Shown: positions 35,106 to 45,537 of the stretch, one piece after another | Layout of the letters: every line of letters starts with the position of its first letter | How positions within the stretch are numbered: the first letter of the stretch is position 1 | Assembly (NCBI RefSeq): GCF_014698015.1 | Contig: NZ_JACXBS010000001.1 | Location: forward strand, 124,001-188,000 | Origin: Kocuria sp. cx-455 | GTDB taxonomy: Bacteria; Actinomycetota; Actinomycetes; Actinomycetales; Micrococcaceae | Direction: 5' to 3' | Length of the DNA stretch: 64,000 bases | Notes under the pieces: model-generated | Seen by the model: only the letters and a program-made list of their open reading frames with translations | The model's database searches: none | Told to the model about the DNA's origin: nothing | Position numbers and translations under genes: made by a program

Positions 35106-35759
35106 TCAGAGCACCTTGCGCATGTGCTGCTCGAACTCGCCCACGTGCTCGCGCATGATCTCCGCGGCGTTCTCAGCGCGGCCACTCAGAACGGCATCCA
35201 GCAGTTGGGAGTGAATGGCAATGTGTTCCACGGGGGTGGGGTTTCGGGTGGCGGCCAGGCACCAGATCCGGGTGGCCAGGTTTCCGTACCGGTTCAGGGT
35301 GGCCTCCAGATGAGCGTTGCCGGCGGCGTGGTAGAGGGCACGGTGAATCGTGCTGTCCCAGCGCAACGCGTCCTGCGGGTCGGAGGAATCTCCCGGGGAG
35401 GCGGCATCGAGCTGGCCCTTGAGGTCCTCGAGCTCACCGCGTGAGCGGTGGTCCAGTCGCTGGGCGGCCAGCCGCGCGGCGAGGGGTTCGAGTACCTCCC
35501 GGACCTCCGAGACCTCGGAGAGCACGGTGATGTCCACGGAGGTGGCGAACGTGCCGCGACGAGGGAAAGTGGTCACCAGCCGCTCGGACTCCAGCCGCTT
35601 CAGCGCCTCACGCAGCGGAGTGCGACCCACCTCGAGCTCGAGCCCCAGCTGCGTCTCGTTCAGCGGGTCGCCGGGGGCGATGTCCAAGAAGATGAGCCTG
35701 TCCTGGAGAAGTTCGAATGCGCGAGTGGCCAACGATCCGCTTGATCCCATGTCCTTCAT
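35106..35759 (-). CDS. GntR-family regulator with FCD domain, probably controls the glyA-sox operon
   Basis: This 217-residue protein of the FadR subgroup has an N-terminal winged helix (about 10-75: LATRAFELLQDRLIFLDIAPGDPLN, LGLELEVGRTPLREALKRLE, PRRGTFA). A helical FCD effector domain follows with metal/ligand residues in RWDSTIHRALYHAAGN and HIAIHSQLLDAV. ATG 35759 has a GGAGGGG site. It is divergent from glyA-soxBDAG-purU-sdaA across 224 bases that contain a palindromic operator over the operon's transcription start. It most likely represses the operon until sarcosine, glycine or a C1 product accumulates (inference). Confidence 0.85.
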   Translation of the reverse strand: MKDMGSSGSLATRAFELLQDRLIFLDIAPGDPLNETQLGLELEVGRTPLREALKRLESERLVTTFPRRGTFATSVDITVLSEVSEVREVLEPLAARLAAQRLDHRSRGELEDLKGQLDAASPGDSSDPQDALRWDSTIHRALYHAAGNAHLEATLNRYGNLATRIWCLAATRNPTPVEHIAIHSQLLDAVLSGRAENAAEIMREHVGEFEQHMRKVL

Positions 35760-35891
35760 CCGGCCCCTCCTCTCGGTTCCGACCAGATTCTAACCGGGGT
35801 TCGCGCCGACAGACCGCTGGCTCACCGGGCCGCGGCAGCCGGCCCGGGACCGGCCCCGGTGATGCCGGTCATAACTAATTTGAAAAATCCA

Positions 35892-35920
35892 TTGACGGGT
35901 CGCAACCGTGACCGTAACCT
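35892..35920 (+). promoter_or_regulatory. Promoter of the glyA-sox operon
   Basis: TTGACG (35892-35897) and TAACCT (35915-35920) are separated by exactly 17 bases, a good sigma-70-type promoter. Transcription would start near 35927, about 57 bases before glyA, just ahead of the palindromic operator. Confidence 0.6.
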
Positions 35921-35930
35921 GAGTCACAGT

Positions 35931-35953
35931 CTGATATATCAATTACGTATCAG
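35931..35953. promoter_or_regulatory. Candidate GntR/FCD operator
   Basis: TGATATATCA (35932-35941) is a perfect 10-bp palindrome nested in a wider repeat CTGATA (35931-35936)...TATCAG (35948-35953). It lies at the predicted transcription start of the glyA operon, where a bound regulator would block initiation. AT-rich palindromes of this kind are typical for FadR-subgroup GntR proteins. Confidence 0.55.
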
Positions 35954-35983
35954 GAGACGGAGCAACACCTGAGGAGGCCGAGG

Positions 35984-37321
35984 ATGGTCGATCTGAATAC
36001 TCATCTCGCCCAGGGCGACCCTGAAGTGGCCGAGGCCATCGAAGCCGAGCTGCGACGCCAGCAAGGAACCCTGGAAATGATTGCGTCCGAGAACTTCGCG
36101 CCCATGGCGGTAATGCAGGCGCAGGGGTCGGTGCTGACCAACAAGTACGCGGAGGGCTACCCCGGCCGTCGGTACTACGGCGGCTGCGAACACGTGGACG
36201 TGATCGAGCAACTGGCCATCGACCGGGTCAAGGACCTGTTCGGCGCCGAACACGCCAATGTGCAGCCCCACTCGGGGGCGCAGGCCAACGCCGCGGCGAT
36301 GTTCGCGCTGTTGGACCCAGGGGACACGATTCTGGGGTTGAACCTGGCTCACGGTGGTCACCTGACCCACGGCATGAAACTGAATTTTTCCGGCAAGCTC
36401 TACAACGTGGTGGCCTACGGCGTGTCGGAAGAGGACTTGGAGATCGACATGGCCGAGGTCGAGCGCCTCGCCGTCGAGCACCGGCCCAAGCTGATCGTGG
36501 CCGGCTGGTCCGCCTACACCCGCCAGCTGGATTTTGCGCGCTTCCGCGAGATCGCGGACCAGGTGGGGGCCTACCTCATGGTGGACATGGCCCACTTCGC
36601 CGGTCTGGTGGCCGCCGGCCTGCACCCCAATCCCGTGCCCCACGCGGACGTGGTGACCACCACCACGCACAAGACCCTGGGCGGCCCACGCGGTGGGGTG
36701 ATCCTGTGCAAGCAGGAGCTGGCCAAGAAGATGAACTCCGCGGTGTTCCCCGGCCAGCAGGGCGGCCCGCTCGAGCACGTGATCGCGGCGAAGGCCGTGG
36801 CCTTCAAGTACGCCGCCGGTGAAGAGTTCAAGGACCGGCAGCGCCGCACCCTCGAGGGCGCCAAAATCCTGGCCGAGCGACTGCTGCACGATGACGTGGC
36901 GGAGCAGGGGATCGGGCTGGTCAACGGCGGCACGGACGTGCACCTGGTGCTCGTGGATCTGCGCAACGCCCAGCTGGACGGCAAGCAGGGCGAGGACCTG
37001 CTGCACCGGGTGGACATCACGGTCAACCGCAACGCGGTGCCTTTCGACCCGCGCCCGCCCATGGTCTCCTCGGGGTTGCGGATCGGCACCCCCGCGTTGG
37101 CCACGCGGGGCTTCGGCCCCGACGAGTTCCGCGAGGTCGCCGACATCATTGCCCGGACCTTGCTGACGGCCGCCGACGACGCCGCCGCCCTCGACGCCCT
37201 GCGCGAGCGCGTGAACGCCCTGGCCGCCGCCTTCCCGCTCTACCCCGAACTCTCGGCGAGCAATGCTGACGTCGAATCCACCCATGACTACGCCGAAGCG
37301 GCGATGAACGGAGTGTCCTGA
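35984..37321 (+). CDS. glyA: Serine hydroxymethyltransferase
   Basis: PLP enzyme interconverting glycine plus 5,10-methylene-THF with serine plus THF. In 445 residues it shows [20 protein letters not shown], the substrate/cofactor region [18 protein letters not shown], the PLP lysine in [14 protein letters not shown], and [14 protein letters not shown] near the C-terminus. ATG 35984 has GAGGAGG (35971-35977). It leads the sox operon and overlaps soxB by one base (TGATG). Here it should use both products of sarcosine oxidase, glycine and methylene-THF, to form serine. A second housekeeping glyA probably exists elsewhere. Confidence 0.96.
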   Translation: MVDLNTHLAQGDPEVAEAIEAELRRQQGTLEMIASENFAPMAVMQAQGSVLTNKYAEGYPGRRYYGGCEHVDVIEQLAIDRVKDLFGAEHANVQPHSGAQANAAAMFALLDPGDTILGLNLAHGGHLTHGMKLNFSGKLYNVVAYGVSEEDLEIDMAEVERLAVEHRPKLIVAGWSAYTRQLDFARFREIADQVGAYLMVDMAHFAGLVAAGLHPNPVPHADVVTTTTHKTLGGPRGGVILCKQELAKKMNSAVFPGQQGGPLEHVIAAKAVAFKYAAGEEFKDRQRRTLEGAKILAERLLHDDVAEQGIGLVNGGTDVHLVLVDLRNAQLDGKQGEDLLHRVDITVNRNAVPFDPRPPMVSSGLRIGTPALATRGFGPDEFREVADIIARTLLTAADDAAALDALRERVNALAAAFPLYPELSASNADVESTHDYAEAAMNGVS

Positions 37322-38538
37322 TGGCTGATCTCTTGCCGGACCACCCGGATTTCCTGTGGCGCAACCCGGACCCCAAACCTTCCTACGACGTGGTGATCGT
37401 AGGCGGTGGCGGGCACGGACTGGCCACCGCCTACTACCTGGCCAAGCACCACGGCATCACCAACGTGGCCGTGCTGGAGAAGGGTTGGCTGGGCGGCGGC
37501 AACATGGCCCGCAACACCACCATCATCCGTTCCAACTACCTGTGGGACGAGTCCTCGGGGATGTACGAGCACTCCTTGAAGTTGTGGGAGCAGCTGCCGG
37601 ACGAACTCGAGTACGACTTCCTGTTCTCCCAGCGCGGGGTGCTGAACCTGGCCCACACTCTGCAGGACGTACGTGAAAGCACACGGCGCGTGAATGCGAA
37701 CAAGCTCAACGGCGTGGACGCGGAGTGGATCGACCCCCAGCAGGTCAAGGAACTGTGCCCCATCATCAACATCGGTGACGACATCCGGTACCCGATAATG
37801 GGAGCCACCTACCAGCCGCGCGCGGGTATCGCCAAGCATGACCACGTGGCCTGGGCCTTCGCCCGCAAGGCGGACGAGATGGGCGTGGACATCATCCAGA
37901 ACTGCGAGGTCACCGGTTTCGTGAAGGAAGCCGGGCGGGTGATCGCCGTGGAGACCAGCCGGGGCCGGATCAACGCCGGCAAGGTCGCGCTGTGCGGCGC
38001 GGGTAACTCCTCGGTGCTGGCCGAGCTGGCGGGCTTCGAGCTGCCCATCCAGTCTCACCCGCTGCAGGCTCTCGTTTCCGAACTGCACGAGATGGTCCAC
38101 CCCACCGTGGTGATGTCCAACCACGTTCACGTGTACGTCTCCCAGGCGCACAAGGGCGAGCTGGTCATGGGTGCCGGTATCGACGCCTACAACGGCTACG
38201 GTCAGCGCGGTTCGTTCCACGTGATCGAGGAGCAGATGGCCGCCGCGGTGGAACTGTTCCCCATCTTCGCCCGGGCGCACGTGTTGCGCACGTGGGGCGG
38301 TGTGGTGGATGTCACCCTTGACGCCTCCCCGATCGTGTCCAAGACACCCGTGGATCAGCTCTACGTCAACTGCGGCTGGGGCACCGGTGGTTTCAAGGGA
38401 ACCCCGGGGGCGGGCTTCACGCTCGCGCACACCATCGCCCACGACGAACCACACCCGCTCAACGAGCCCTTCAGCCTCGAACGTTTCGAGACGGGCATGC
38501 TGATCGACGAGCACGGCGCTGCTGCCGTGGCGCACTAG
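37321..38538 (+). CDS. soxB: Sarcosine oxidase, beta subunit
   Basis: The catalytic subunit of heterotetrameric sarcosine oxidase, which demethylates sarcosine to glycine with H2O2 release. In 405 residues the FAD dinucleotide motif is [19 protein letters not shown] (24-42). His173 in [10 protein letters not shown] falls at the residue known to bind FMN covalently. [16 protein letters not shown] and [17 protein letters not shown] complete the FAD site near the C-terminus. It is followed by soxD after 11 bases. The operon order B-D-A-G is the standard one. Confidence 0.97.
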   Translation: MADLLPDHPDFLWRNPDPKPSYDVVIVGGGGHGLATAYYLAKHHGITNVAVLEKGWLGGGNMARNTTIIRSNYLWDESSGMYEHSLKLWEQLPDELEYDFLFSQRGVLNLAHTLQDVRESTRRVNANKLNGVDAEWIDPQQVKELCPIINIGDDIRYPIMGATYQPRAGIAKHDHVAWAFARKADEMGVDIIQNCEVTGFVKEAGRVIAVETSRGRINAGKVALCGAGNSSVLAELAGFELPIQSHPLQALVSELHEMVHPTVVMSNHVHVYVSQAHKGELVMGAGIDAYNGYGQRGSFHVIEEQMAAAVELFPIFARAHVLRTWGGVVDVTLDASPIVSKTPVDQLYVNCGWGTGGFKGTPGAGFTLAHTIAHDEPHPLNEPFSLERFETGMLIDEHGAAAVAH

Positions 38539-38549
38539 AGGGAGCGAAC

Positions 38550-38846
38550 ATGCTGCAGATCAATTGCCCGTGGTGCGGTCCACGGGACGAGACCGAATTC
38601 CATTACGGGGGAGAGGCCCACGTGCCCTACCCCCAGGACCCATTCGAGCTGGACGACCAGCAATGGGCCCGCTACCTGTTCTACCGCGCCAACCCGCGGG
38701 GGCTGCTCTCCGAGCGCTGGTCCCACGCCGCCGGCTGCCGCCGGTGGTTCAACGCCGTGCGTGACACGGTGACCTACGAGTTCAAGACCGAGTACAAGAT
38801 GAGCGACCCCCGGCCGGACCTGGGAAATGTTGGAGGTGCCCTGTGA
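38550..38846 (+). CDS. soxD: Sarcosine oxidase, delta subunit
   Basis: A 98-residue zinc-binding subunit of sarcosine oxidase. The known zinc ligands are conserved at identical positions: Cys6 and Cys9 (INCPWCG) and His59 and Cys63 ([10 protein letters not shown]). [13 protein letters not shown] is also typical. Its stop overlaps the start of soxA (GTGA), so the two are translationally coupled. Confidence 0.97.
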   Translation: MLQINCPWCGPRDETEFHYGGEAHVPYPQDPFELDDQQWARYLFYRANPRGLLSERWSHAAGCRRWFNAVRDTVTYEFKTEYKMSDPRPDLGNVGGAL

Positions 38847-41755
38847 GCGAACAGACCCATCGCCTGGCGGCCGAGCGTGCCGCCGGCCACGGCATCGACC
38901 GTTCCACCCCGCTGGAGTTTACCTTCGAGGGCGCCCGGTACACGGGCTACCGCGGGGACACCGTGGCCTCCGCGCTGGTGGCCAACGGCAAGATCGATTG
39001 CGCCCCGTCCATGTACCGGCGCCGCCCCCGCGGGCTGTACTCCGCCGGTGTGGAGGAGCCCAACGCGCTGATCAAGGTCTCTCCCCGTCACCAGCAGGAC
39101 GTGGCCGAGTCCATGCTGCAGGCCACGGTCACCGAACTGACCCCCGGGATGGACGCCGTCTACCTCGGAGGCCACGGGCAGTTGGACCCCGAGACCGACC
39201 GCGCCTACTACGACCGCAAGTACGTCCACACGGACGTGCTTGTGATCGGCGCGGGCCCGGCGGGACTGTCCGCCGCCCGGGACGCCGCGGCCTCCGGGGC
39301 ACGCGTGATCCTCATGGATGACCAGCCGCGCCCGGGCGGGGCCCTGCTGTCCGGCAAGGGTGAGCGCATCGACGGTGTCCCGGCCCTCGAATGGGTCGAA
39401 CGCGTGAGCGCCGAGCTGGAGGCGGCCGAGGAGGTCACGGTGCTCACCCGCACCACCGCCATCGGCAGCTACGACAGCAACTACGTGGTGGCCGTCCAGC
39501 GCCGCACCGACCACCTCACGGGGGAGGTGCCCCGGGGCGTGTCCCGCGAGCGGGTGTGGCACGTGCGGGCCCGGCAGGTGGTGCTCGCCCAGGGCACCCA
39601 CGAACGCCCCGTGGTCTTCCGCAACAATGACCGCCCCGGGATCATGCTGGCCTCCGCGGTGCGCAGCTACCTCAACCGCTACGGCGCCGCCGCCGGCTCC
39701 ACCGTGGTGGTGGCCACCAACAACGACTCCGCCTACCGGCTCGTGGCGGATCTCGTGGAGCGAGGCATCACGGTCGCCGGGATCGTGGACGCCCGCCCTC
39801 AGGCATCTGCGGTGTCCGCCGAGATCGCCGAGGCCGGGGGCCTTTCGGTGCGCTACGGCTCGGCCGTGATCGACACCACCGCCGACGCGGACGGGCGCGT
39901 GAGCGGCGTCGTCGTCAGCGCGCTCGACGACGCGGGCGAGCTCGCCGGCGAGCCCGAGACCATCGAGGCGGACCTGTTGGCGGTGTCCGGTGGTTGGAAT
40001 CCCGTGATCCACCTGCACAACCAGCGCCGCGGCCCGCTGCGCTGGAACGAGACGATCGCCGCGTTCGTGCCCGAGACCGCGATGGCCGGCCAGCACGTGG
40101 CCGGCGGGACCGCGGGCACCCTGGATCTGGCCGGGTGCCTGGTCGAGGGCGCCCAGGCCGGGGCGAACGCCGCCCGCGCGGCGGGCTTCAGCGCCACGGC
40201 GCGTGCCGCCACGACCGACCCGGAGGCCCCGGGGCTCGTGCGCCCGCTGTGGCTGGTCCCCGGCGCCGAGGGCGAGCCCGGCACGTGGGACGAGCACTTC
40301 GTGGACTTCCAACGCGACCAGGCCGTCAAGGACGTGATGCGCTCGCTGGGTGCCGGGATGCGCTCGGTGGAGCACGTCAAGCGCTACACCTCGATCTCCA
40401 CGGCCAACGACCAGGGCAAGACCTCCAGCGTGAACACCATGGGAGTGATCGCCACCGCGCTGGGCGGCAGCTCACCGGACGAGATCGGCGTGACCGCCTT
40501 CCGCGCCCCCTACACCCCGGTGGCCTTTGCGGCGCTCGCGGGTACCCAGCGCGGGCAGATGTTCGACCCGGCCCGGTTGTCCGCGCCCCACGAGTGGCAC
40601 CTGGCGCACGGGGCGAAGTTCGAGGACGTGGGGCAGTGGAAGCGGCCGTGGTTCTACCCCCAGGACGGGGAGGACATGGACGCCGCAGTGCTTCGCGAGT
40701 GCGCGGCCGTCCGCGACTCCGTGGGGTTCATGGACGCCACCACCCTGGGAAAGATCGAGATCCGCGGCAAGGACGCGGGGGAGTTCCTCAACCGCGTCTA
40801 CACCAACGCGTTCAAGAAACTGAAGCCCGGTATGGGCCGCTACGGCGTGATGTGCAAGCCGGACGGCATGGTCTTCGACGACGGCGTGACGCTGCGGCTG
40901 GACGAGGACCGATACTTCATGACCACCACCACCGGTGGGGCCGCCAACGTGCTGGACTGGCTCGAGGAGTGGCTGCAGACCGAGTGGCCGGAGTTGGACG
41001 TGGTGTGCACCTCCGCGACTGAGCAGTGGACCACCGTGGCCGTGGCCGGGCCCCGTTCCCGGGACGTGGTCGCCAAGCTCGTACCGGAGCTGAACGTGTC
41101 CAACGACGCGTTCCCGTTCATGGCCTACCGTGAGGTCTCCCTGGCCAGCGGGATCCCCGCGCGCATCTGCCGGATCTCGTTCTCGGGGGAACTCGCGTTC
41201 GAGATCAACGTGCCCACGTGGTGGGGAGCGGAGGTCTTCGAGGACGTGTGGCAGGCCGGTCAGGAGTACGGCATCACTCCCTACGGCACCGAGACCATGC
41301 ACGTGCTGCGTGCCGAGAAGGCCTTCCCGATCGTGGGTCAGGACACGGACGGCACCGTCACCCCGCAGGATCTGGGGATGGATTGGGTGGTGTCCAAGCG
41401 TAAGGACTTCATTGGCAACCGCTCGTACTTCCGCAAGGGGCTGGAGGGCGAGGTGCGCAAGGAACTGGTCGCCGTGCTGCCCGTGGACACCGACTACAGG
41501 TTGCCGGAAGGTACCCAGCTGGTTAAACAGGGCACACCGATCACTCCTCAGGAGGGACCCGTGCCCATGGAGGGGCATGTGACCTCCAGTTATAACAGTG
41601 CCGCGCTGGGTCGGACCTTCGGGCTGGCCCTGATCAAGGACGGCCGCAACCGCATCGGTGAGACCCTGCAGGCACCCCTGGACGGGCAGCTGGTGGACGT
41701 GCTGGTGGCCGAACCCGTCGTTTACGACCCGGAAGGAAAGCGTCGAGATGGCTGA
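38843..41755 (+). CDS. soxA: Sarcosine oxidase, alpha subunit
   Basis: A 970-residue subunit that binds NAD+ and folate and hands the sarcosine methyl group to THF as 5,10-methylene-THF. Order of domains: a Fer2-like N-terminal domain without Fe-S cysteines (about 20-110), an FAD/NAD Rossmann domain starting near residue 130 ([20 protein letters not shown]), a second nucleotide-binding segment ([20 protein letters not shown]), and a GcvT/aminomethyltransferase domain from about 610 to the end ([59 protein letters not shown]). GTG 38843 overlaps soxD, and the 3' end overlaps soxG by eight bases. Confidence 0.97.
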   Translation: MSEQTHRLAAERAAGHGIDRSTPLEFTFEGARYTGYRGDTVASALVANGKIDCAPSMYRRRPRGLYSAGVEEPNALIKVSPRHQQDVAESMLQATVTELTPGMDAVYLGGHGQLDPETDRAYYDRKYVHTDVLVIGAGPAGLSAARDAAASGARVILMDDQPRPGGALLSGKGERIDGVPALEWVERVSAELEAAEEVTVLTRTTAIGSYDSNYVVAVQRRTDHLTGEVPRGVSRERVWHVRARQVVLAQGTHERPVVFRNNDRPGIMLASAVRSYLNRYGAAAGSTVVVATNNDSAYRLVADLVERGITVAGIVDARPQASAVSAEIAEAGGLSVRYGSAVIDTTADADGRVSGVVVSALDDAGELAGEPETIEADLLAVSGGWNPVIHLHNQRRGPLRWNETIAAFVPETAMAGQHVAGGTAGTLDLAGCLVEGAQAGANAARAAGFSATARAATTDPEAPGLVRPLWLVPGAEGEPGTWDEHFVDFQRDQAVKDVMRSLGAGMRSVEHVKRYTSISTANDQGKTSSVNTMGVIATALGGSSPDEIGVTAFRAPYTPVAFAALAGTQRGQMFDPARLSAPHEWHLAHGAKFEDVGQWKRPWFYPQDGEDMDAAVLRECAAVRDSVGFMDATTLGKIEIRGKDAGEFLNRVYTNAFKKLKPGMGRYGVMCKPDGMVFDDGVTLRLDEDRYFMTTTTGGAANVLDWLEEWLQTEWPELDVVCTSATEQWTTVAVAGPRSRDVVAKLVPELNVSNDAFPFMAYREVSLASGIPARICRISFSGELAFEINVPTWWGAEVFEDVWQAGQEYGITPYGTETMHVLRAEKAFPIVGQDTDGTVTPQDLGMDWVVSKRKDFIGNRSYFRKGLEGEVRKELVAVLPVDTDYRLPEGTQLVKQGTPITPQEGPVPMEGHVTSSYNSAALGRTFGLALIKDGRNRIGETLQAPLDGQLVDVLVAEPVVYDPEGKRRDG

Positions 41756-42464
41756 GCAAACCATGATGAACAGGGCCGAGCGCACGGCGGAGCACGCGGC
41801 GCACTTGCGCCGCAGCCCCGTCGAGCACCTGGCCGGGGAGATGAAGAGCGCGAGCGTGCCCGGCGAGCGCGGGGTGAGTCTGCGGGAGGTGCCTTTCCTG
41901 ACCATGGTCGGGATCAGGGTGACGCCGGGGACCCCCGCCGCGGAGGCGGTCACCGAGGTACTCGGCGTGGGGCTCCCCGCCGCATGCGGTGAGGTCACGG
42001 GGGACACCTCGGAGGCAGCCGTGGTGTGGCTGGGCCCGGACGAGTTCTTGGCCGTCACCGGGGACGAGGTCGCCCCCGTGCCCGGACTGGACACCCGCTC
42101 CGAGCGCGACCCGGGCGCCCTGCCCACCCTGGCCACCCACCCGCTCGCGCAGAAGCTCGCGGCGGTCTTCGTCGAGGGTGGCCCGGCCGGGCAGGCCGTG
42201 GACCTGTCCGCCAACCGCACCACGCTGGAGCTGTCCGGGCCCTCGGCGCGCGCCGTCTTGGAGAAGGGCTGCCACGTGGATCTGCACCCGCGCAGCTTCA
42301 CCCCCGGGCGGGCGGTGTCCACGTTGCTGGGTCCGGTACCCGTCCTGCTGTGGCAGACGGAGGACCTCACCTACCGGATCATGCCCAGGGCGTCCTTCGC
42401 CGATTACACGGTCCGGTGGCTCCTGGACGCGATGGTGGAGTACTCCGGGGAAGAAGTCGCCTGA
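41748..42464 (+). CDS. soxG: Sarcosine oxidase, gamma subunit
   Basis: A 238-residue GcvT-like structural subunit completing the alpha-beta-gamma-delta complex. Recognisable segments are [48 protein letters not shown] and the C-terminal [23 protein letters not shown] 41748 has GGAAGGAAAG upstream and lies inside the last codons of soxA. The residues encoded between 41658 and this ATG belong to a different frame of soxA and are not part of the product. Confidence 0.95.
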   Translation: MAEQTMMNRAERTAEHAAHLRRSPVEHLAGEMKSASVPGERGVSLREVPFLTMVGIRVTPGTPAAEAVTEVLGVGLPAACGEVTGDTSEAAVVWLGPDEFLAVTGDEVAPVPGLDTRSERDPGALPTLATHPLAQKLAAVFVEGGPAGQAVDLSANRTTLELSGPSARAVLEKGCHVDLHPRSFTPGRAVSTLLGPVPVLLWQTEDLTYRIMPRASFADYTVRWLLDAMVEYSGEEVA

Positions 42465-42543
42465 GGGTTCCGCCCGTGACGGTCACCATCAGCTCACGGG
42501 CGGAACCACCACAGTCGTGAAAGATCGAAGAAGGAGTTGCCTC

Positions 42544-43434
42544 GTGACGGACGTACAACGGGCGCGCACCGGCGCTGAGACCACCGAACTGGTTCTGACC
42601 CTCGACTGCCCGGAGGACGTGGGTATCGTGCACGCGGTCACCGGCGTGCTGCTTGAGCACGGGTGCACCATTGCGGAACTGAAGCAGTTCGACGATCGCC
42701 GTCAGGAACGGTTCTTCATGCGCGTCCACGTGGTGTCATCCAGGGGTGAGGCACTGGATGAGCAAGCGCTGCGGGCGGACTTGGAGCCGGTGGCGCAACG
42801 GTTCCACATGAACTGGGAGCTGCGACCTCACGGGCAGAAGCGCCGCGTGCTGGTGATGGTCTCCAAGTACGGTCACTGCCTCAATGACCTGCTGTTCCGT
42901 GCCCGAGTGGGGGAACTTCCCATTGAGATCGTGGCGGTGGTGTCCAACCATCTGGATCACCAAGCGTTGGTGGAGTGGCACGGCATCGATTTCCATCACG
43001 TGCCCGTGACCAAGGAGAACAAGCCGGAGGCGGAGACACGACTCCTGGACCTGGTGGACCAGTACACCGTGGATCTGGTGGTACTCGCCCGGTACATGCA
43101 GGTACTGAGTGAGTCCCTTGTGGAACGCATGCGGGGGCGGGTCATCAACATCCACCACTCGTTCCTCCCCAGTTTCAAGGGCGCCAAACCGTACCACCAG
43201 GCGTACGAACGCGGGGTGAAGACCGTGGGGGCCACCGCACACTACGTGAGTGACGAACTGGATGAAGGCCCCATCATTGCTCAGCAGGTTCTGGAAGTTG
43301 ATCACACTCACGGCCCGGAAGACCTGGTGGCCGCGGGGCGGGACTCGGAATGCAAGGCGCTGTCCAACGCCGTCCGGTGGCACTGCGAAGGCCGGGTGAT
43401 TCTCTCCGGGCACCGCACAGTGGTGTTGCGGTAG
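42544..43434 (+). CDS. purU: Formyltetrahydrofolate deformylase
   Basis: Hydrolyses 10-formyl-THF to THF and formate. The 296-residue protein has an N-terminal ACT domain (about 12-90: ELVLTLDCPEDVGIVHAVTG) and a C-terminal formyltransferase-like domain with SNHLDHQALVEWHGIDFHHV, the catalytic Asn-His in RVINIHHSFLPSFKGAKPYH, and HYVSDELDEGPIIAQ. GTG 42544 has AAGGAG (42531-42536). In a sarcosine operon it probably returns one-carbon units, formed in excess by sarcosine oxidation, to free THF. It follows soxG by 79 bases. Confidence 0.95.
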   Translation: MTDVQRARTGAETTELVLTLDCPEDVGIVHAVTGVLLEHGCTIAELKQFDDRRQERFFMRVHVVSSRGEALDEQALRADLEPVAQRFHMNWELRPHGQKRRVLVMVSKYGHCLNDLLFRARVGELPIEIVAVVSNHLDHQALVEWHGIDFHHVPVTKENKPEAETRLLDLVDQYTVDLVVLARYMQVLSESLVERMRGRVINIHHSFLPSFKGAKPYHQAYERGVKTVGATAHYVSDELDEGPIIAQQVLEVDHTHGPEDLVAAGRDSECKALSNAVRWHCEGRVILSGHRTVVLR

Positions 43435-43541
43435 CCGAAGTGGCCGTCTCATCCGCAGGCGGTCTGTGTGGCCCGGTATCGCCGGAGCCAACATTGATAG
43501 TGTTCAGGGATCAGTCCCACGAGAAAACCGGAGGTGAGATC

Positions 43542-44918
43542 GTGGCACTTAGCGCATTGGATCTGTTCTCAGTAGGTATCGGCCCGTCCTCGTCCCACAC
43601 GGTGGGTCCCATGCGGGCCGCCCGGCTGTTCGTCGAGGGCCTTGAGCAGGACGGCCTGCTGGAATCGGTGGCCCGCGTTCATTCCCAGCTCTTCGGCTCC
43701 CTGGGTGCCACGGGCTGGGGCCACGGGTCCGATAAGGCTGTGATCTTGGGCCTGATGGGCGAGGATCCCGAGACGGTGGACACCGACTCCGCCGATGATC
43801 AGGTCCAATGGGCCACTGAAGCCCGAAATCTGCTGCTGGGGGGGCGTCAGGAGATCAATTTCGACCGTTCGAACGACGTGATCATGCATCGTCGTAAGTC
43901 CCTGCCCACTCACCCCAACGGCATGAGTTTCGAAGCCTACGATGCCGCCGGTGAGCTGGTGCGCGAACGTGTCTACTACTCGGTGGGTGGCGGTTTCGTG
44001 GTGGACGAATCGGCCTCCGGCTCGGACAAGGTCGTCGCGGACACCACCCCCGTGAAGTACCCGTTCAACACCGGTGACGAATTGCTCGCCGTGTGCGAGA
44101 CCGAGGGGCTGTCCATTGCCCAGGTCATGATCGCCAACGAAGAATCGTGGCGCCCCTTGGAGGAGACCCGGGCGCAACTCCTGCACATCTGGGACGTCAT
44201 GCAGGAGTGTGTCGAGAACGGGTGCACGCGCGAGGAAAAGACGCTGCCCGGGGGACTGAAAGTGCGGCGTCGGGCCCCGGAACTGCGCAAGCGATTGCTC
44301 GCCAAGGAAGCCGACAACGATCCCATGCGCGGCATGGACTGGGTCAACCTGTGGGCGCTCGCGGTCAACGAGGAGAACGCGTCCGGCGGTCGCATCGTCA
44401 CCGCGCCCACTAATGGCGCGGCGGGCATCATCCCGGCGGTGCTGCACTTCTACACGCGCTTCATGGAGGACGCCAGCGATGACGAAGTGCTCAACTTCCT
44501 GCTGACCGCCGCTGCGATCGGCATCATCATCAAGGAAAACGCGTCGATTTCCGGCGCCGAGGTCGGCTGTCAGGGTGAGGTGGGCTCGGCGTGCGCCATG
44601 GCGGCAGCGGGCCTGTGTGCCGTGATCGGTGGGACCCCGCGTCAGGTGGAGAACGCCGCCGAACTGGGAATCGAGCACAACCTGGGTCTGACGTGCGATC
44701 CCGTGGGTGGTCTGGTGCAGATTCCGTGCATCGAGCGCAACGCGATCGCCAGCGTCAAAGCCATCAACTCGGCGCGGCTGTGCATGCACGGCGACGGCGA
44801 ACACAAGGTCTCGTTCGATCAGGTCGTGAAAACCATGCGCGAGACCGGCGCGGACATGAAGGTCAAGTACAAGGAAACTTCCCGCGGTGGCCTGGCGGTC
44901 AATGTGATCGAGTGTTGA
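43542..44918 (+). CDS. sdaA: L-serine ammonia-lyase, iron-sulfur type
   Basis: Converts L-serine to pyruvate and ammonia, the exit of the sarcosine pathway into central metabolism. The 458-residue single-chain enzyme starts [22 protein letters not shown]. It carries [18 protein letters not shown] and cluster-binding cysteines in [35 protein letters not shown] and the later LCMHGDG region. GTG 43542 has GGAGGTGAG directly upstream; 107 bases separate it from purU, so it may share the operon transcript. Confidence 0.95.
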   Translation: MALSALDLFSVGIGPSSSHTVGPMRAARLFVEGLEQDGLLESVARVHSQLFGSLGATGWGHGSDKAVILGLMGEDPETVDTDSADDQVQWATEARNLLLGGRQEINFDRSNDVIMHRRKSLPTHPNGMSFEAYDAAGELVRERVYYSVGGGFVVDESASGSDKVVADTTPVKYPFNTGDELLAVCETEGLSIAQVMIANEESWRPLEETRAQLLHIWDVMQECVENGCTREEKTLPGGLKVRRRAPELRKRLLAKEADNDPMRGMDWVNLWALAVNEENASGGRIVTAPTNGAAGIIPAVLHFYTRFMEDASDDEVLNFLLTAAAIGIIIKENASISGAEVGCQGEVGSACAMAAAGLCAVIGGTPRQVENAAELGIEHNLGLTCDPVGGLVQIPCIERNAIASVKAINSARLCMHGDGEHKVSFDQVVKTMRETGADMKVKYKETSRGGLAVNVIEC

Positions 44919-44934
44919 GCGCGGCAATTCCATC

Positions 44935-45444
44935 GTGACCACATCCATTCTGTTGCTCGCCGACACCCACCTCCCCAAACGCGCCAAAGCCCTCCCGGAT
45001 CAGGTGTGGGGGGAGGTGGACGCCGCAGATGTCGTGATCCACGCCGGCGACTGGGTGGACCTGGACACCTTCGAGGCTCTCCGGGACAGGTCCCAGCGTT
45101 TGATCGCCGTGTGGGGCAATAATGACGGTCCGGAATTACGAGAGCTCATGCCCGAGACCGTTCACTGGGACATGGCGGGTCTGCGCTGGGCCATGACGCA
45201 TGAATCCGGAGCGTCGAGCGGGCGCGAGAAACGCATGGACAAGGCGTTCCCTCACACCGACGTTTTGATCTTCGGTCACAGCCACATCCCCTGGGATTCC
45301 GTGTCACCCGCGGGCATGCGCCTGCTCAATCCGGGCTCACCCACGGATCGCCGCCGCCAGCCGCACTGCACGTACATGCGGGTCACCGCCGACGACGGCG
45401 CGCTCACCGCGGTCCAGCTGGTCCGGTTGCCTCCCCGCACGTGA
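44935..45444 (+). CDS. YfcE/MJ0936-type metallophosphoesterase
   Basis: A small calcineurin-like phosphodiesterase of 169 residues. Dimetal-site motifs are LLLADTHLP, VIHAGDWVD, VWGNNDGPELRE, the His in MTHESGA and VLIFGHSHIPW, followed by LLNPGSPTDRRR. Such proteins hydrolyse phosphodiesters in vitro; the physiological substrate is unknown. GTG 44935 begins 16 bases after sdaA, so it may be read from the same transcript without belonging to the pathway. Confidence 0.88.
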   Translation: MTTSILLLADTHLPKRAKALPDQVWGEVDAADVVIHAGDWVDLDTFEALRDRSQRLIAVWGNNDGPELRELMPETVHWDMAGLRWAMTHESGASSGREKRMDKAFPHTDVLIFGHSHIPWDSVSPAGMRLLNPGSPTDRRRQPHCTYMRVTADDGALTAVQLVRLPPRT

Positions 45445-45537
45445 TCACTCAGGGGCGCGGAAGCCGAATTGATGCTCGTCCACGGGTCCATTACGGTCAC
45501 TCACGGCCGAACATCACCTCGAAAGGCTTAACGTCCC

